A stretch of 64,000 bases of DNA from Cyclospora cayetanensis (taxonomy: Eukaryota; Apicomplexa; Conoidasida; Eucoccidiorida; Eimeriidae): NCBI RefSeq assembly GCF_002999335.1, contig NW_020312358.1, positions 1-64,000 of the forward strand, read 5' to 3'. Positions 1 to 12,198 of this stretch are shown here, piece by piece; the first letter of the stretch is position 1, and the number at the start of each line of letters is the position of its first letter. The notes under the pieces are model-generated. The model had not been told where the DNA came from. It searched no databases and worked only from the letters and a program-made list of their open reading frames with translations. A program made the translations under genes and the position numbers.

Positions 1-86
1 TCTCTCATTTGCTGTATCTGTCTGCCTTACTTTCTATCACTTTTGTTTCTTCTCTTTGCCTTATTCTCTCTACGTCTTCCTCTTTT

Positions 87-107
87 TCGCTCTCTCTCTC
101 TCTCTCT

Positions 108-183
<76 letters not shown>

Positions 184-184
184 T
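87..184. repeat. CT microsatellite followed by GTCT microsatellite
   Basis: An almost pure CT dinucleotide run (about 90-150) passes directly into a GTCT tetranucleotide run (about 151-183). It lies about 65 bases upstream of the first open reading frame. The six open frames across it are repeat artefacts (Ser/Leu, Arg/Glu), not genes. Confidence 0.95.
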
Positions 185-248
185 TTTCTGTCTTTTTCTG
201 TGGCGGGCAAACGGACACAAAATTTGGGCGTAGTGGTGGTTATATTGT

Positions 249-1703
249 ATGGCCTCTCTAGCTCATGTTGGATTGCCTCCGCGGGGAGATGCGGACTTGA
301 TTGCCGAGGGATGCTTCGTGTTGCTGCAAGAGCTGCTTTACTTTGCTAACGCGGTGCCTCCTGCGGTTTACACGCACGCTGCCACAGAAAAGGGGGTTGT
401 TCTTTTACTGCTGCTCTTGTTGTTGCTGTTTTCTTTGTGGCGTGTGGGGACCTCTGCAGACGCCGAGTCAACTGGTCCGGGGGGGGCATCCTTGAGTGGG
501 GAGCTGATGGAAGGGGAGGCGGAGGCTGATGATGACGAGGTGTCAGCGGTTTCCTCTCAGTTGAGCTCCACTGTCCGCAGCGTTGGTTCGTACAGCCGAA
601 GTGTCACCTCCTCAGTGCTCCAGCCAAGCAGGGGATCCGCGGCAAACTCTTACTACGACAGTTATGTGCCGTTCTCCCCCACGCCCTCTGCAGCCTCAGC
701 TGCCGCAGCTGCTGCCTGGCAGCAGCAGCAAGGCAGCTCCATTGCGGGGGGTTCTTCGGCAAAGCGGAAGGCACTTGTGCGACTGCCGGTGCGCCCTACA
801 TCCGCTGCAGCAGCCACAGGCTTAGGCAGACCAGCTGGGGGCAGCAAGAAGCAAGCCTACATGCCGAGTTACCTGGGATATGTCCCTCAGGGCATAGAGA
901 TCCCCCTCCGCACCTCCAATAAAAGCCTTCCCATGCTAACAGGCTCGCAGCAGGAGCTCATGCAGCAGCAGCAGCAGCCGCTGCAACCTCAGTCCAAAAA
1001 GCAACGGAGAGCAGCAGTTCGGGAGGCTGAGGCAGCAAGTGCTGTTGCAGCGTATCCCTTCGCTTCCGTTGCGCCCTCAGGGCCCCCCTCCCTGGGATCC
1101 TCTGCGATTCAGACGGCTCCTGGAGTTTATCAAGACGCCGATCCTGCCGCCTGCGGCTTTTCTCAGTCTCAGCAACCCCCCACCCCATTTGGAGGTGCCT
1201 CCTCGAGTCTCTCCGGAGTAGCGATGTGGCCTCCGCTGATGCAGCAGCAGTTTCCCGCTACTCCCCAGGGTGTTGTCTCGCTCGGCGCTGAGGGATTATC
1301 GCACGAGAAGAAGGGGAAACGCGATAGAAAGGGGAAAGCAGGAAAGGCCAAGAAAAAGGAGAGGGATAGCTCACCTAGCTTCCATCCAGCGCAACAGCAG
1401 ATGGACTACATGCCAGCTCCTGCAGCACCTCAAATAGTTGAGGGGACCCCTCAGAGGCCACAAGGGATGAAGCCTTTGCGGATCAGACTTTCATTTGGTG
1501 CACAGCAGCAGCAGCAACCAGTCAGTGCTGCTGTGCCTCATCAGCTCCCTATGCAGCAGACGCAGCCTGTTTATACCTACCCTGAGCCTCATGATCCACA
1601 GCAACCAACGCAGCAGCAACCAATGCAGCAGCAACCCGTGCAGCAGCACTCCTTCTATGCCCAACCGCCATACCCGCCGGTTCAACTAACAGCCTACAAC
1701 CCT

Positions 1704-1734
<31 letters not shown>

Positions 1735-1793
1735 CAGCTACTGCTGTCCCCCCGAAGTTCCGCATCCGGCTTCCAATGCAGCCTCCGCAGTAG
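249..1793 (+). CDS. Gln/Pro/Ala-rich low-complexity protein, possibly with an HORMA-like N-terminus
   Basis: An uninterrupted 514-codon frame opens with ATG at 249 and ends at TAG 1791-1793. Function is not recognised. Residues about 14-40 are ordered and hydrophobic and resemble the first helix of HORMA proteins (MAD2/REV7). They are followed by a Leu run (about residues 50-60) that could be part of a small intron ending at the CTCTGCAG near 460. From about residue 75 the protein is disordered, with acidic, Ser, Ala and Gln runs and a Lys-rich patch near residue 355. Two short basic motifs of the form K-x-RIRL occur near residue 415 and at the extreme C-terminus. CAG tracts encode Gln. It could be one exon of a larger gene starting upstream of the window. 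Coding status is likely; identity is open. Confidence 0.6.
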
Positions 1794-3969
1794 CCTATGC
1801 TGAGGAGTGTAGATTACAGCTTTTGCAGTTGCCATTCTACGCTGGCAGCAAAATCATAGTCTGGAATTAGAGGCAGAAAAGGCCTTGAGAGACAAATAGA
1901 GGGTGCAGTTTGCAGCCTTGGAGCTGCGAGTCTTCTCTGCCCGCCTAAATACACTGTCTTTCGGAGACCTAAGGAGTCTCCATCTCTGAGCCACCTACTG
2001 ATAACACTTCGGCTATAGGCGCATCAAGAGGGATGTAAACCTATTGGCCCCGGTATATTTGTCTGCACATCCTTGCTTTATACATGTCCGTGTCTGCGGA
2101 GAAATTATGGAGGCGAAAGAAGGTGCAGTATTTAGAATTGCATACTGCGTTCCACATACTAACTGGTTTTCATATTGTATTGTTGTATACATAGGGATAC
2201 AGAGACACACGGGCACACACAGATCCATATGACAAGCTTGCGTCAGGATATTAGATGTTACGAACTGCTCATATCATTGCTTTCGCATTAGCAAGCCACT
2301 CTCGTACACTGCAGCCAAAAGGCATGTGAGTACCTTGCGGGCCCCTTTCGATGACCTCTGGCCATCTCTCTCCAGACCTTCAACTATAGTGCAACCATGC
2401 GTCAATGTTTTGGAAGTGGGCTCATTTCTGTGGGGGCAAATGAAGAAACAAGCCTATTGCTCATTGCGGTGCTCTAGGCTGCCACAGACGACCCCCACCC
2501 TGGCCTATTGACTGCTGCTTTTAGATCAATCGATATTTCCTACCTTGGTGAATGTAACGGTGAAAACGATGACGTGAACATGCGTCACCAGATAGACTGA
2601 TAAAATAGCCGTTTCGGGCTGAAATTGGCATCTAAAGCATATCAAGCACTTCTGCGGATAATTACGGGAAACAGCATGCACTTTCGGTGTAGCCGCTTTT
2701 CGAGACCTCGGCAGCATGGTTTCTTAGGGAGGTATGGGGGAGGTTCTATCACCGCGTGTTCGTGCCGAGCCTGCACTTTCGCTCCCTTTCCTCAAAGCAC
2801 AGGGCAAACTACGAGGCTTTGCCCCTGGGTGCAGACTACAAAGGGCTCAGCACACACTCAAAGTCACATTGCAAAGGAAGATGCTAGTAGATTATCGAGA
2901 AAAATTACTAGATTCTAGCTAGTCGGGCGTAGATCAGTTGATGAATACAGGGAGATCCTGCATAAACTGCACCTTCAGGGACCAAGGGTAGGTGCTAGTG
3001 CCTTTCACTTGCTGTCATGCGAAGAGATAAGAAGCGACGAACGTGAAAGCTGCGATGCTTATTTAAAAACTGGTGGTTTTCACGTTCTGCATCGATTAGT
3101 GACTTATTACCTCCAGCCCACATGACCGTGAATTGTCATGCAACTAACATCACAAAAGGTCTCACTGACCGTAGGCAGATGCTCTACGGGGGCTGTGTTA
3201 GTACGATTAACACAATTCACCATCGGCCCTCACCTCAACAAAACGCAAACCGCTACTCCTTTCCGCTGATTCATATCTCCCCCGAAAGATTTAGGACTTG
3301 TTGGATCCCCAGATTTTCTCGTCTCGCTCGTATCCAGCGGCTAATAACTCTGAGTAGTTCTACCTTTTTTATTACCTTAAGATAAAAAAGTAGACCAAGT
3401 AATCAATATCAACCAGTTCCTGGGCAAGCGGCAGATGGGGACATCTTGCTTCTTTGCAAAAGCTGAAGCTCTCCCACTTCTTGTGCTGCTGGCCACGAGC
3501 ATAACGTCATTGCAGGTAAAACTCTCAGGTTACATTCTTTGTCTTTTGCATCCATTTGGGTATTCGTGATGTGATCTAGCTGCAGACGGCCTACATAATC
3601 CTGATAATCCGGATCTCCGTTGGTTCTTTTTCGCACATGTTGAATGACTGGACATGAAACAGAGACACCTAACGGATGGACCCTGCAAATACCCAAATAC
3701 ACTGGATAAGACCCTACGCAACACAAGGCCACAAGCTTTCATAAAAGCTATCCTGATGCGCATTCTGTGCATGAAGATGCTTGTGTTTTTAAGTTGTCAA
3801 GGAGCTTCTGCGGAATATATTACAGTTTCCTATAGAATCGTAGGTCCTTACCATAATCGAGTACATCATGACGCGTGTTTGGGACAGTATAGAGCACATT
3901 AGTGATTTAGGACTAGGAAGTGGTAGACACATGTGCACGCTTAAATTTGTATTTGTATCCTGAAATTAC

Positions 3970-4260
3970 ATGTCCTTCACGGGTCACCTGATCTTTGCAC
4001 GTTCGCCATCGAACACTCCTTCTAGTCTCCCTTTGCTAAAAACTGTTGCCTGTCCGATCAGGCCTAGGATGATTGTGGGATGGATACGGCCTACTGGGGC
4101 TTTCTGGATGTTGACCCTCGATTTGGATAGTGTTCAGGTAAAGATCGGCTGGCAAAGAGAACATCTTCGGGATAACTGAGGCTGTAACAACGGCTGAAGA
4201 CTTGTACAGTGTTTGTAAGAATCTGCTATCATCAACAACGGCCGCTATTGGAGCATATTA
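3970..4260 (+). mobile_element. Reverse transcriptase relic (Ty3/Gypsy-like)
   Basis: The 69-codon frame from 3970 reads like the middle of a Ty3/Gypsy RT with deletions. A R-S-P-S-N-T-P-S-S-L-P-L-L block matches the usual 'RPSNSPWSSPLLLV' region. It is followed by F-W-M-L-T-L-D-L-D-S-V-Q-V-K-I, matching 'FSTLDLxSGYWQVxI'. Beyond the stop at 4177-4179, a TTAEDLY-like segment matches the next conserved block. The YxDD motif was not found. No LTRs, primer-binding site or target duplications were seen. The similarity was judged by eye against the family consensus, so the call is moderate. Confidence 0.55.
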
Positions 4261-5933
4261 TACTGTAGTGACAGTATGCTGAAGGAAACCCCGAGTGCTC
4301 CACTACAAGAAAAGTGGCCAGTTCTAGGATCAATAGAGCTCTCACTGAAAGTTCTCCCTATGTCGTAGCGCCTTTCTGGACAGGATTTAGTCCCCAACGA
4401 CAAGGCTCTATTTGAACATGGCTCACTGATGAGTTGTGGGGCCCTTCCGAGTGTCCTCAACACGATTAGTTAGTGAGGTGTCGAACGCGGGCTGACTGCT
4501 CGCGGGTAAAGGACCCATAACACTATCGGTTTTGGTGCTCTAGAGAAGCTTCAAAACTTTTTCGGTTATTCGCGGACTGTACCGCGCAAGCCAGTGACTG
4601 TGTGGAGCCAGATGATTCGCAGAGAGCCACAGAAGCGTTGAATTTTAGCATTTCTGAATGTTGAGGATTCACTGGACAGAAGCACTGTAACGGGGTTGGA
4701 ATCGACACATTTAATGCTTAACGGAGAAGAAGCTGGGTTTCGTTGCCCGCGGGAGAATTTAGGCTTTTGTTTACTTAAGAGCTCTTGGCGCCATCACTGG
4801 CACTGCTCGCAATTCCCGATACCTGTCCATGTCCCGCTCAGGTTTTGATCCTGAAAGAGCCAATTTTGTCAAATGTTATTGAGCGAAATGTTGGTGCGTA
4901 TTTTTGCAAATTGTCCCGTACACATAAGTTCATAAGCAGGCACTCCCAGGTTTGCTGACTTTACATTCTTGCCTACGCCTCCTTTGGGTCGACTGCGCTG
5001 CCCGCCTACAGAGATCGCTTAACAAGGCGGTGAGGTGCTGCTGAGCTGGGGTGTACTTTGCTCTGTTCACACATTTTATTTGTCTTGAGTGTACTCGCAG
5101 CAATAGGCTCACATTTCAGCGTTCCAATGGGAGCGAGCCATCACGTCAACACGGTCGCATTAATTTGGTGTCTCGTTCATTGTTGGCTTCTGTCGGCTGC
5201 TTCCTTCTCTTCCATCTCACGTCAGCAGTTGATTTATACATGTGCTTTCTTATTCGCAGTATTTTCGCGCTTCTGCCTATCCGGCAAGCGGCGCTAGGGT
5301 GGAAGCTCCTCTGCTTTCATGCATGCGCTTGGTCTCAAAGTGCAGTCCGGAGCACGAAAACGTGTCTTTCGAAATGGGGAAAGATGCATAGGGCCAAGCT
5401 ACTTACAAGCGCCTTTTATTAGATGGGGTATCTTCAACCAGGAATTTGATAAGAATTGAGCATTGGTTTGTGTGTTCGTAGAATTCATTTCTTACAGAGT
5501 ATTTAGATTGATACAAGAAGACGCAGCTTTTGGGGGTGTGTTCGTTAGTTGCTACGCACTCCTTACTGTGAATGCTCGGAGTGCTTTGGGGGGGCAGCTA
5601 CACACACCAGCTGGCCCTGTCCCCTCATGTGGGATCTCTGAGAGGCGCGGCAGGGGATGGAGGAAGCTATTTTTAAAACCACTAAATAGATTTTCTCTGA
5701 GCCTGTATTGATGCCGGAGTGAAGTGTCACCGTACAAAGACTATAGATGGAGCGCTACAGTCATCAGCTAAAACCAATGTGCATTACCGAAGTACTTAAA
5801 GTCCCGTAAGGCCCTGCTACACCGCTATATCACCGAAAAGGAAATGTGGTCTCAGGATTTAAGTAGCTGGTAAGGAATCTGTGTATTCACGAAATTGGCT
5901 ACCAACCCCATTTGATGAAGCAAGTGCATGCGA

Positions 5934-5970
5934 GGGGATGCAGCTGCTGCTACAGCAGCAGCTGCACCCC
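5934..5970. promoter_or_regulatory. Near-perfect hairpin upstream of RACK1
   Basis: Left arm GGGG-A-TGCAGCTGCTGCT and right arm AGCAGCAGCTGCACCCC are reverse complements apart from one bulged A, with only two bases between them. The hairpin starts about 175 bases before the RACK1 ATG, so it lies in the probable promoter or 5' leader. Its function is unknown. It is built from the CAG/CTG units common in this genome, so it may be a repeat by-product. Confidence 0.5.
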
Positions 5971-6108
5971 GCTGTGGCAGCTCCCCACGCAGCATGCATG
6001 TGGGAACTGGTATATTGCGGTTTACCTGGTCGATGTAGGGGAGCCGCGAGGTTCGTGAGAGTTAGTGCCCCTTTTTTCACTGTTTCGCTCCGCTAAAACC
6101 CCCGGAAA

Positions 6109-8833
6109 ATGAGCGTTTCAGCGGACTCCCCCCTCGTCTTCAAGGGCATTCTTGAGGGCCACACCGACTGGGTGACGGCCATCTCGACGCCCTCGGTCAA
6201 GAGCAACACAATCATCTCTTCTTCACGAGGTCAGAACCCGAATACTTTGTCCATGCTCTCTGTTTCCCTCCACGTAGATCCCTCTACCTCACAGGCCCGG
6301 GTGTACCCCACGTTGTAGCCGACGCTCATGGAAAGAGGACTTAGGGGCTGTCTGAAGTGCGGCTCCGGTGCCAGGCGTGTTGCCCTGCTCCATTTCTCTT
6401 TTGCCTTGTTGAATTTAATGGAACTGAGACGCCCTGTGAATGTGTCACCCTTCGTGCGACTTGAAACAGCCGCCGCCTTTCCACTCTTGGTGTGGGGTGT
6501 TGGCCTGGAGACTTCCCTGAATGCTTCCACAGCAGAACATTATCGTTTTCTTGCCACTGCCGTACATTGTGTACTGCTTGCGCTTCCTGCATTGGCGATG
6601 CATATATGGGTTTTGGCTGGGGCACCATGTCCCGCGCCCTTCTCTGTATTTTTCATCCCATGATCGCTCGGCTGTACATACACAAGTTTGAGAGTCCCTC
6701 TGCTTCGGTGTCTAGCATATCCTCGCTTCGAGGGTCCGCTTCGGTGGCGAAAATCTCGGGAGAGGCTACAATGGCACCAAAATGGTCCGCAAGGTTCACC
6801 TCCACCGGTCGTTCTGTTAAGAGCATCCGACTTCGGAACGGCACTCATTGAGGTGTTACATCTTTTAGCGCTTTGGGGCAGCCTTTTTCGCGTTTCATCG
6901 GATGCGCAAGTTGATGACTCGAGATCCCAGCTCACTTGTAGGCCGTACGGCCTCTGTCGCTAGAAATCTCGGCGTGGTGCCACTGGCGCCACTGCTGAAA
7001 GTCTTCCGATGGTGCTTGTTGCTCTTTTCCTCTGTGTCATACTCGTCTTTTGAATGTGATTGGTCGGTTGCCGACCACTTTTCGAGAGGTTAGGATGACT
7101 CGAGATCCCAGCTCACTTGTAGGCCTTAGGGTCTGTGCCGCGAAGAATCTCCGAGGCCCACAGAAGAAGGCTCTCCTGAAACGAACATCCTCTCGCGCTT
7201 TTTGTATATTCGGGTTCTGCGTTATGTGCAAGAGATTGGGTGTATATACGCGCTGTGTAGAGCCTCCCATAGATGCCTGATGCGTGTTTTGCGTGCCTTC
7301 TCCGGGGTGTTGTTGCACTGAGTGGCTAAGCCCATTGAGGGCCTATGTTTTGCGGTTACGCAGACAAGAAGATCATCGTGTGGAACTTGCACGACTGTCC
7401 TGATGCTGATGGAGTCGGCTTTGCTCGCCGGGCACTGACTGGCCACTCTCAGTGCGTGCAGGATGTTGTGATTTCCAGTGATTCCAACTTCGCCTTGTCG
7501 GGTTCGTGGGATAAGACGCTTAGGCTGTGGGACCTGAACATGGGCGAAACAGTTCGCACCTTCCAGAAGCACACATCCGACGTCAACTCCGTGGCCTTTA
7601 GCGCAGACAACAGGCAGATCGTGTCGGGATCCCGCGACAGAACTGTCCGCCTGTGGAACACGCTCGCTGACTGCAAGTACACCATCGAGGAAGGCCAGCA
7701 CACCGACTGGGTGTCGTGCGTGCGCTTCTCCCCGTCGCCAAAGGAGCCCTTGATCGTTTCCTGCGGCTGGGATAAGCTTGTTAAGGTGCGTCGAAAGTTC
7801 TGCATTTTTCTCAAGTAGCTTTGCGCAGCTTGTCCTCTCTGTGGGGCTTGCACCAGGAGCTGCAAACGTCGAGGTTCTAGCGAGGCACTCACCTAGAGGC
7901 TGTAGGCTGTATCATCACAAGCCTCTGACGCTGGATTTTATTTTGCGCGAAAAGTCATTCTAGATTGCTTCCGCCGTACGCGTTGCGTATTCCGCTCGCG
8001 CTGTGCGGACAAGAACAGAAGTAATGATAAAACACACTTGTAGTCTTGATGCAAAGGGTGTTCTACCACGTGGCTCTCTTTGGTCTCGCACTTGCCATCT
8101 GTACAGGTGTGGAGTCTGTCGACCTGCAAGCTGACCACCAACCTTGTTGGCCACACGTCTGTGCTGTACACCGTCACGATCTCCCCTGATGGTTCTCTTT
8201 GCGCCTCTGGAGGAAAGGACGGCGTGGCGATGCTGTGGGACGTCAGCGAGGGCAAGCACCTCTACTCTCTAGATGCCAGCTGCACCATCAACAGCCTGTG
8301 CTTCTCCCCATGCAACTACTGGCTCTGCGCCGCAACTGACAAATCCGTCAAGGTCAGTTTTTGCACCCTACTTGTAGAACTGTTGACGAGTTCCGTAATA
8401 ATTACCTGCGGCAATGATGAATAATCATTCCTCGTATTGACAGGTGCTCTTCGACTCAAAGCGAGCGAATGAGCTGCCCTGAAAAGGATTTTAAGTGTCA
8501 GAGCCGCAATCAAGAAGTTACTAACCACTTGCACATGTCCTTCTGATTTTGCTATTCGTGGGAAAGTGACCCAAAAGGATTCCAGGTCGCCAACATCTGT
8601 GGCTGGCTGTGCTCCACTTGGTTCTTTCACTTCGTTGTGGGGTTTATGGTTTTTATTTGCTACAGATATGGGATCTGGAGAACAAGAATGTGCTTGACGA
8701 CATTCATCCAGACCAGCCAGTCAAGAGTGGCATCCCATGGTGCACCTCCCTCAACTGGTCATATGATGGGCGCACTCTGTTCGTTGGCACCACAAGCGGT
8801 GACATCTACGTATACGAAATCTCCGTGGATTAG
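6109..8833 (+). CDS. RACK1: Receptor for activated C kinase 1 (RACK1), seven-bladed WD40 ribosomal scaffold
   Basis: Four exons: 6109-6229, 7364-7785, 8107-8352, 8666-8833, giving 318 residues against about 317 for the family. Seven WD40 blades are visible, each with GH and WD-type ends: GHTDWVTA (blade 1), GHSQCVQD with [18 protein letters not shown] with [18 protein letters not shown] with [17 protein letters not shown] with [13 protein letters not shown] with SVKIWDL, and a last blade ending IYVYEI. The R-D-K motif at residues 40-42, which in the family contacts the 40S ribosome, is present; intron 1 (1134 bases) splits its Asp codon. RACK1 sits at the head of the small subunit and links signalling kinases to translation. 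The start has family-typical N-terminal length. All junctions are GT..AG and phase-compatible. Identification is certain; the exon edges are very likely. Confidence 0.96.
6913..7125 (+). repeat. 32-base direct repeat inside RACK1 intron 1
   Basis: An identical 32-base segment starting GATGACTCGAG occurs at 6913-6944 and 7094-7125, 181 bases apart. Similar but diverged sequence (…AATCTC) follows each copy. This indicates a tandem duplication inside intron 1, partly eroded. Confidence 0.85.
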
Positions 8834-9843
8834 ACGTGCCTGATTCCTGAAATATTGCAGGGGGTTTAATGGAAATCTGCAGGGCGGGATGCAGGCTCAG
8901 CCGTGCTTATGGCGAGGCGGGGAGTTGGGGTAGGACCACTCCACCTGGAACTTGTGCGGTGTTTTGCCACGCAAATAAGTGATTGAGTGGCCGCCTGGGC
9001 CTGTACAGCTTCTACGATTAGTGTGCAGATTGAGTAGCTGCAAGATGTGGCCTAAGTAGATGTAGATTAGCGTTTAGGTGACTACAGCGCCGTGCCAGTT
9101 ACGTGCGAAGCACTGTTGAATAATTACCTGCTCCTTCTCGAGAAGGGATCTGGGACACGCTGCCTCACATCAACCATTAACCTTTTCTTAGCCACAATAA
9201 ATAGCTCCGAGACTACTGCTCAGACACGGCAAGGCGTGATACCAATATAGGCTGTCGGATGGTACCAGTGAGTTGAGGGGCAGCGTGCCTCTGCGTCGCT
9301 CATGGTGAACATTGGAAGATTGTTGTGGATTCCGATGTAGTGGCTAGACCAATAGTAAATACGTTTAATTTGTATAGACCCGAATAGGTACTCCGCTTTC
9401 CGCCCCCTACCCCGTGGAAAGTGCTTGTGGATCCGGTGCCGCTTGACACTGGCTGGTTCGGAAAGTCAGTGCGCCGATAATAGAAGCAACTGCTCTTACT
9501 ATTTTGGGGGTATGTGAATGACGCAACCACATAAGCTAATAGTGGTTTTCCAATAAAGGCTCACGACGTTGTTGCTCCGGCTTCCCAGCTAACGAGACGT
9601 CCACGCATCCACCAGCCTCCCTCTGGAATCCTTCGTCGGATATTCGCAGTCATTTTCTGCAGTCAAAATCTAGGAAATTCTTTGATTCTATAGGCATCAA
9701 AGGCATCCAGGTTCGATTTTCGTGCATCAGCTCAAGGTCACTTGCGAACGGGTCACCTCAGCGTCCCCGGTTTTCCATTACCGTATTCCACCAACCAGCT
9801 GCACACAACTTGTTAAACTATTGTTAACAAAGCAATAGAAGCC
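8834..9843. other. Spacer between RACK1 and citrate synthase
   Basis: About 1 kb, presumably the RACK1 3' region and the citrate synthase promoter. No coding frame, structured RNA or repeat of note was seen. Confidence 0.6.
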
Positions 9844-12198
9844 ATGCCTTCAGAGGATTATTCATCAGATGCCCGAATTGGGAGCTACAGGCAGCAGGAG
9901 AGCCGTTTTGCCGGTTCTTCCTCTCACGACTGGAAGGCCGGGGTTCAGGCCAGGAGCACTGCACCCATAGGGGCTCCAAAAAAGCCTTCATCAGGAGGCC
10001 TTGCCGGGATAATAGCTGGAGAGTCGTCCATATGCACTGTGGCACTAGGAAGTGGTGTGTCATTTTCTTCGGATGTTGTTTTGCAGGAGTGTGTGATGCA
10101 GAGTAACGCAGGCTGCAGCAAATACCTGTATCCCCCCCACCAGCATTGCTTATGTTCACTGTGAGCTTTTGAATGTGGATTTGTGCGTTTGGCTCATGAC
10201 TTCGAAGGCCTGAACTACCGTGGATACAATGTGGTGGACTTGGCCAGAGAAGCGACATTCGAAGAGGTCGTACATTTGCTTTTGATGGGGGAACTGCCTA
10301 CTCAAGAGCAGCTCACTGCCCTAAAACAAAAGTTATGTGATGCGAGGCAGTTACCACCCCAGGTCCTAGCAGTTCTTAAACTGATTCCAAAGGAAGCACA
10401 CCCAATGGTGGGTTCAAAAAAGACGAACGAAGTTCCTCTTGAAGTCATCAGGGGAGCTTTGAAAAGGTATCCATATACTGAGAGACATGCATCAATATCA
10501 ACATGACAGGACACATGTCACTTTCTTGTTTGATTGCAGGATGTCTTGAGGACGACCTGTTCCGTCCTAGGGACCCTAGAGCCAGAGACAGCTCCTTCAG
10601 TGCAGCAAGTTGAAGTACATGAGGACTTATCCACTTCCTATCAATCGCATACACATAAGATGCTGCTTCATAGCCTGTGGTGTTTGCCCTGCATACCGCA
10701 AGGCTCCCCAAGAGTCTCGAGCGTCTGGTGGTTTCCCCGTGGCCTTCGCATGTCCTTCACTTCTCCCCTCAGATTGCCCTGCGCCTCATTGGAGGATTCG
10801 CCGGAGCCCTTAATTACTGGTATCATTTCTCCAATTCGGGTAAAGAGATATCTCTTCAGTCGAACCCAGAGGACTCGGTGGCTGTCAACTTCTTAAAACT
10901 CCTGCATGGAGACCCCGAATTCAAGGTGAAGCAGCGCTCGCAAGGCACAAAGGGATTACGAACTGCGGGAAAATTGAACCCTGAGGATTTGAATCCACGA
11001 CGTAGGACTTATGCTGCGTTTGCTTACAGCCGCACCCCGTCGTTGCGAAGACTCTGGACACTTCTCTTATTCTCTACGCAGAGCATGACTTTAATGGTAG
11101 GAGGCCCCAGTCCCTAGTCCTCATGATGTAGGGTTCCGCTCTTCGCAGGATGCTGTTAGCATCAACCCTCGTGCAGCAACACCACCGAATTTTCTCCTAT
11201 GCCTGTACTCCCGATCCATAGGCCTCGTGGATGTCGTGTTTTGCCAGTGCTGCCTAGTGCACAGCCGATCCTCTTTCTGGTTACTGGGTGTCTCGTGCTG
11301 CAGCATCAACCTTTGCATGTCGCGTAACTGCGGGGACCCGAAGCGACCTCTACAGCTGCATTTGTTCGGGAATTGGTACTCTGAAGGGGCCTCTACACGG
11401 AGGAGCCAACGAAGCGGCCTTGGAAATGCTGATGCCTTTACGTTCAGTCGACAAGGCCAAAAGACGGGTAAATTCGAAGCTACAGTGGCCGTACATTTAG
11501 ACCCAACAGATATCCTGCCCATCCTAGAAGACTGCACTGTTACAAGCCTTTTAATGGTTCCTGATGATGGCACAGCGCGTGCAACCACACTGTTCTTTCG
11601 CCTCCGGAGATGGGCATCCATTCATTTTGTGACTCCGAAGGCGGCAATTTTATGAGAGTGTCCTTGCCTTCTAGAGTGCATTTTGTTGCAGCTGGAAGAA
11701 GCCTTTTCTCGGCGGGAACTGGTGATGGGTTTCGGGCACCGCATGTACAAGAATGGCGACCCTAGGGCCCCCCTGATGCGGGGACTTGCTGAAGCTCTTG
11801 CAAAGGCTAAGCTACCGCACTCTGACCCCATAATGGTGCAGGTTGGAGCCTTCATGGAGGAGGAAATGCTCAAGAGGAAGAAGATGCATCCAAACGTCGA
11901 CTTTTCTGCAGCGATTGCCTACAAACAGTAAGCATTTTGCCGTTGCTGTCGCTGACCATGCTGCCGTTCGTTTTTTCAAGTGTATATGCCTCGCTTGTGC
12001 TGCACTTGCTGCAGATGTGGAGTGCCTATGGCTTTCTTCACGCCCCTATTTGCAATCGCACGGACAGCCGGGTGGGCAGCGCACGTTTTCGAGCAGCGGG
12101 CAGTTAACCGATTGATACGGCCTGCTTCTCTCTACGTGGGACCCGCCCCTAGACCATATCTACCGAGAGAGAGAAGAGTTCCTAGCGCCAAGCTATAG
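9844..12198 (+). CDS. Citrate synthase / 2-methylcitrate synthase (PrpC-like)
   Basis: Eight exons: 9844-10054, 10208-10407, 10540-10614, 10773-10925, 11030-11096, 11304-11467, 11692-11927, 12015-12198, encoding 429 residues, a normal length. The enzyme condenses an acyl-CoA (acetyl- or propionyl-) with oxaloacetate. GLAGIIAGESSICTVALGSG followed by LNYRGY is the typical PrpC-type N-terminus. The catalytic triad is intact: His267 in LHGGANEAA, His306 in GFGHRMYKNGDPR, Asp360 in HPNVDFSAA. The C-terminal block FTPLFAIARTAGWAAHVFEQ is strongly conserved. Sequence style is closer to methylcitrate synthases than to plant or animal mitochondrial citrate synthase. The first 45 residues are Ser-rich with several acidic residues, not an obvious mitochondrial presequence, so a further 5' exon is possible. 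Substrate choice cannot be read from sequence alone. Confidence 0.93.

Larger units (their letters stand above)
1794..6108. other. 4.3-kb stretch without a gene, containing a retroelement relic
   Basis: No frame here shows a convincing protein, splice structure or the CAG tracts of neighbouring exons. Composition is even and stop codons are frequent. The only recognised pieces are a reverse transcriptase fragment (3970-4260) and a hairpin just before RACK1 (5934-5970). Confidence 0.6.

Noticed and set aside
8414..8482. C-box-like ATGATGA and D-box-like CTGA spaced about 69 nt in RACK1 intron 3, as in an intronic C/D snoRNA
   Set aside because: The bases outside the two boxes do not form the terminal stem, and no internal C'/D' pair was evident, so the match is probably chance.
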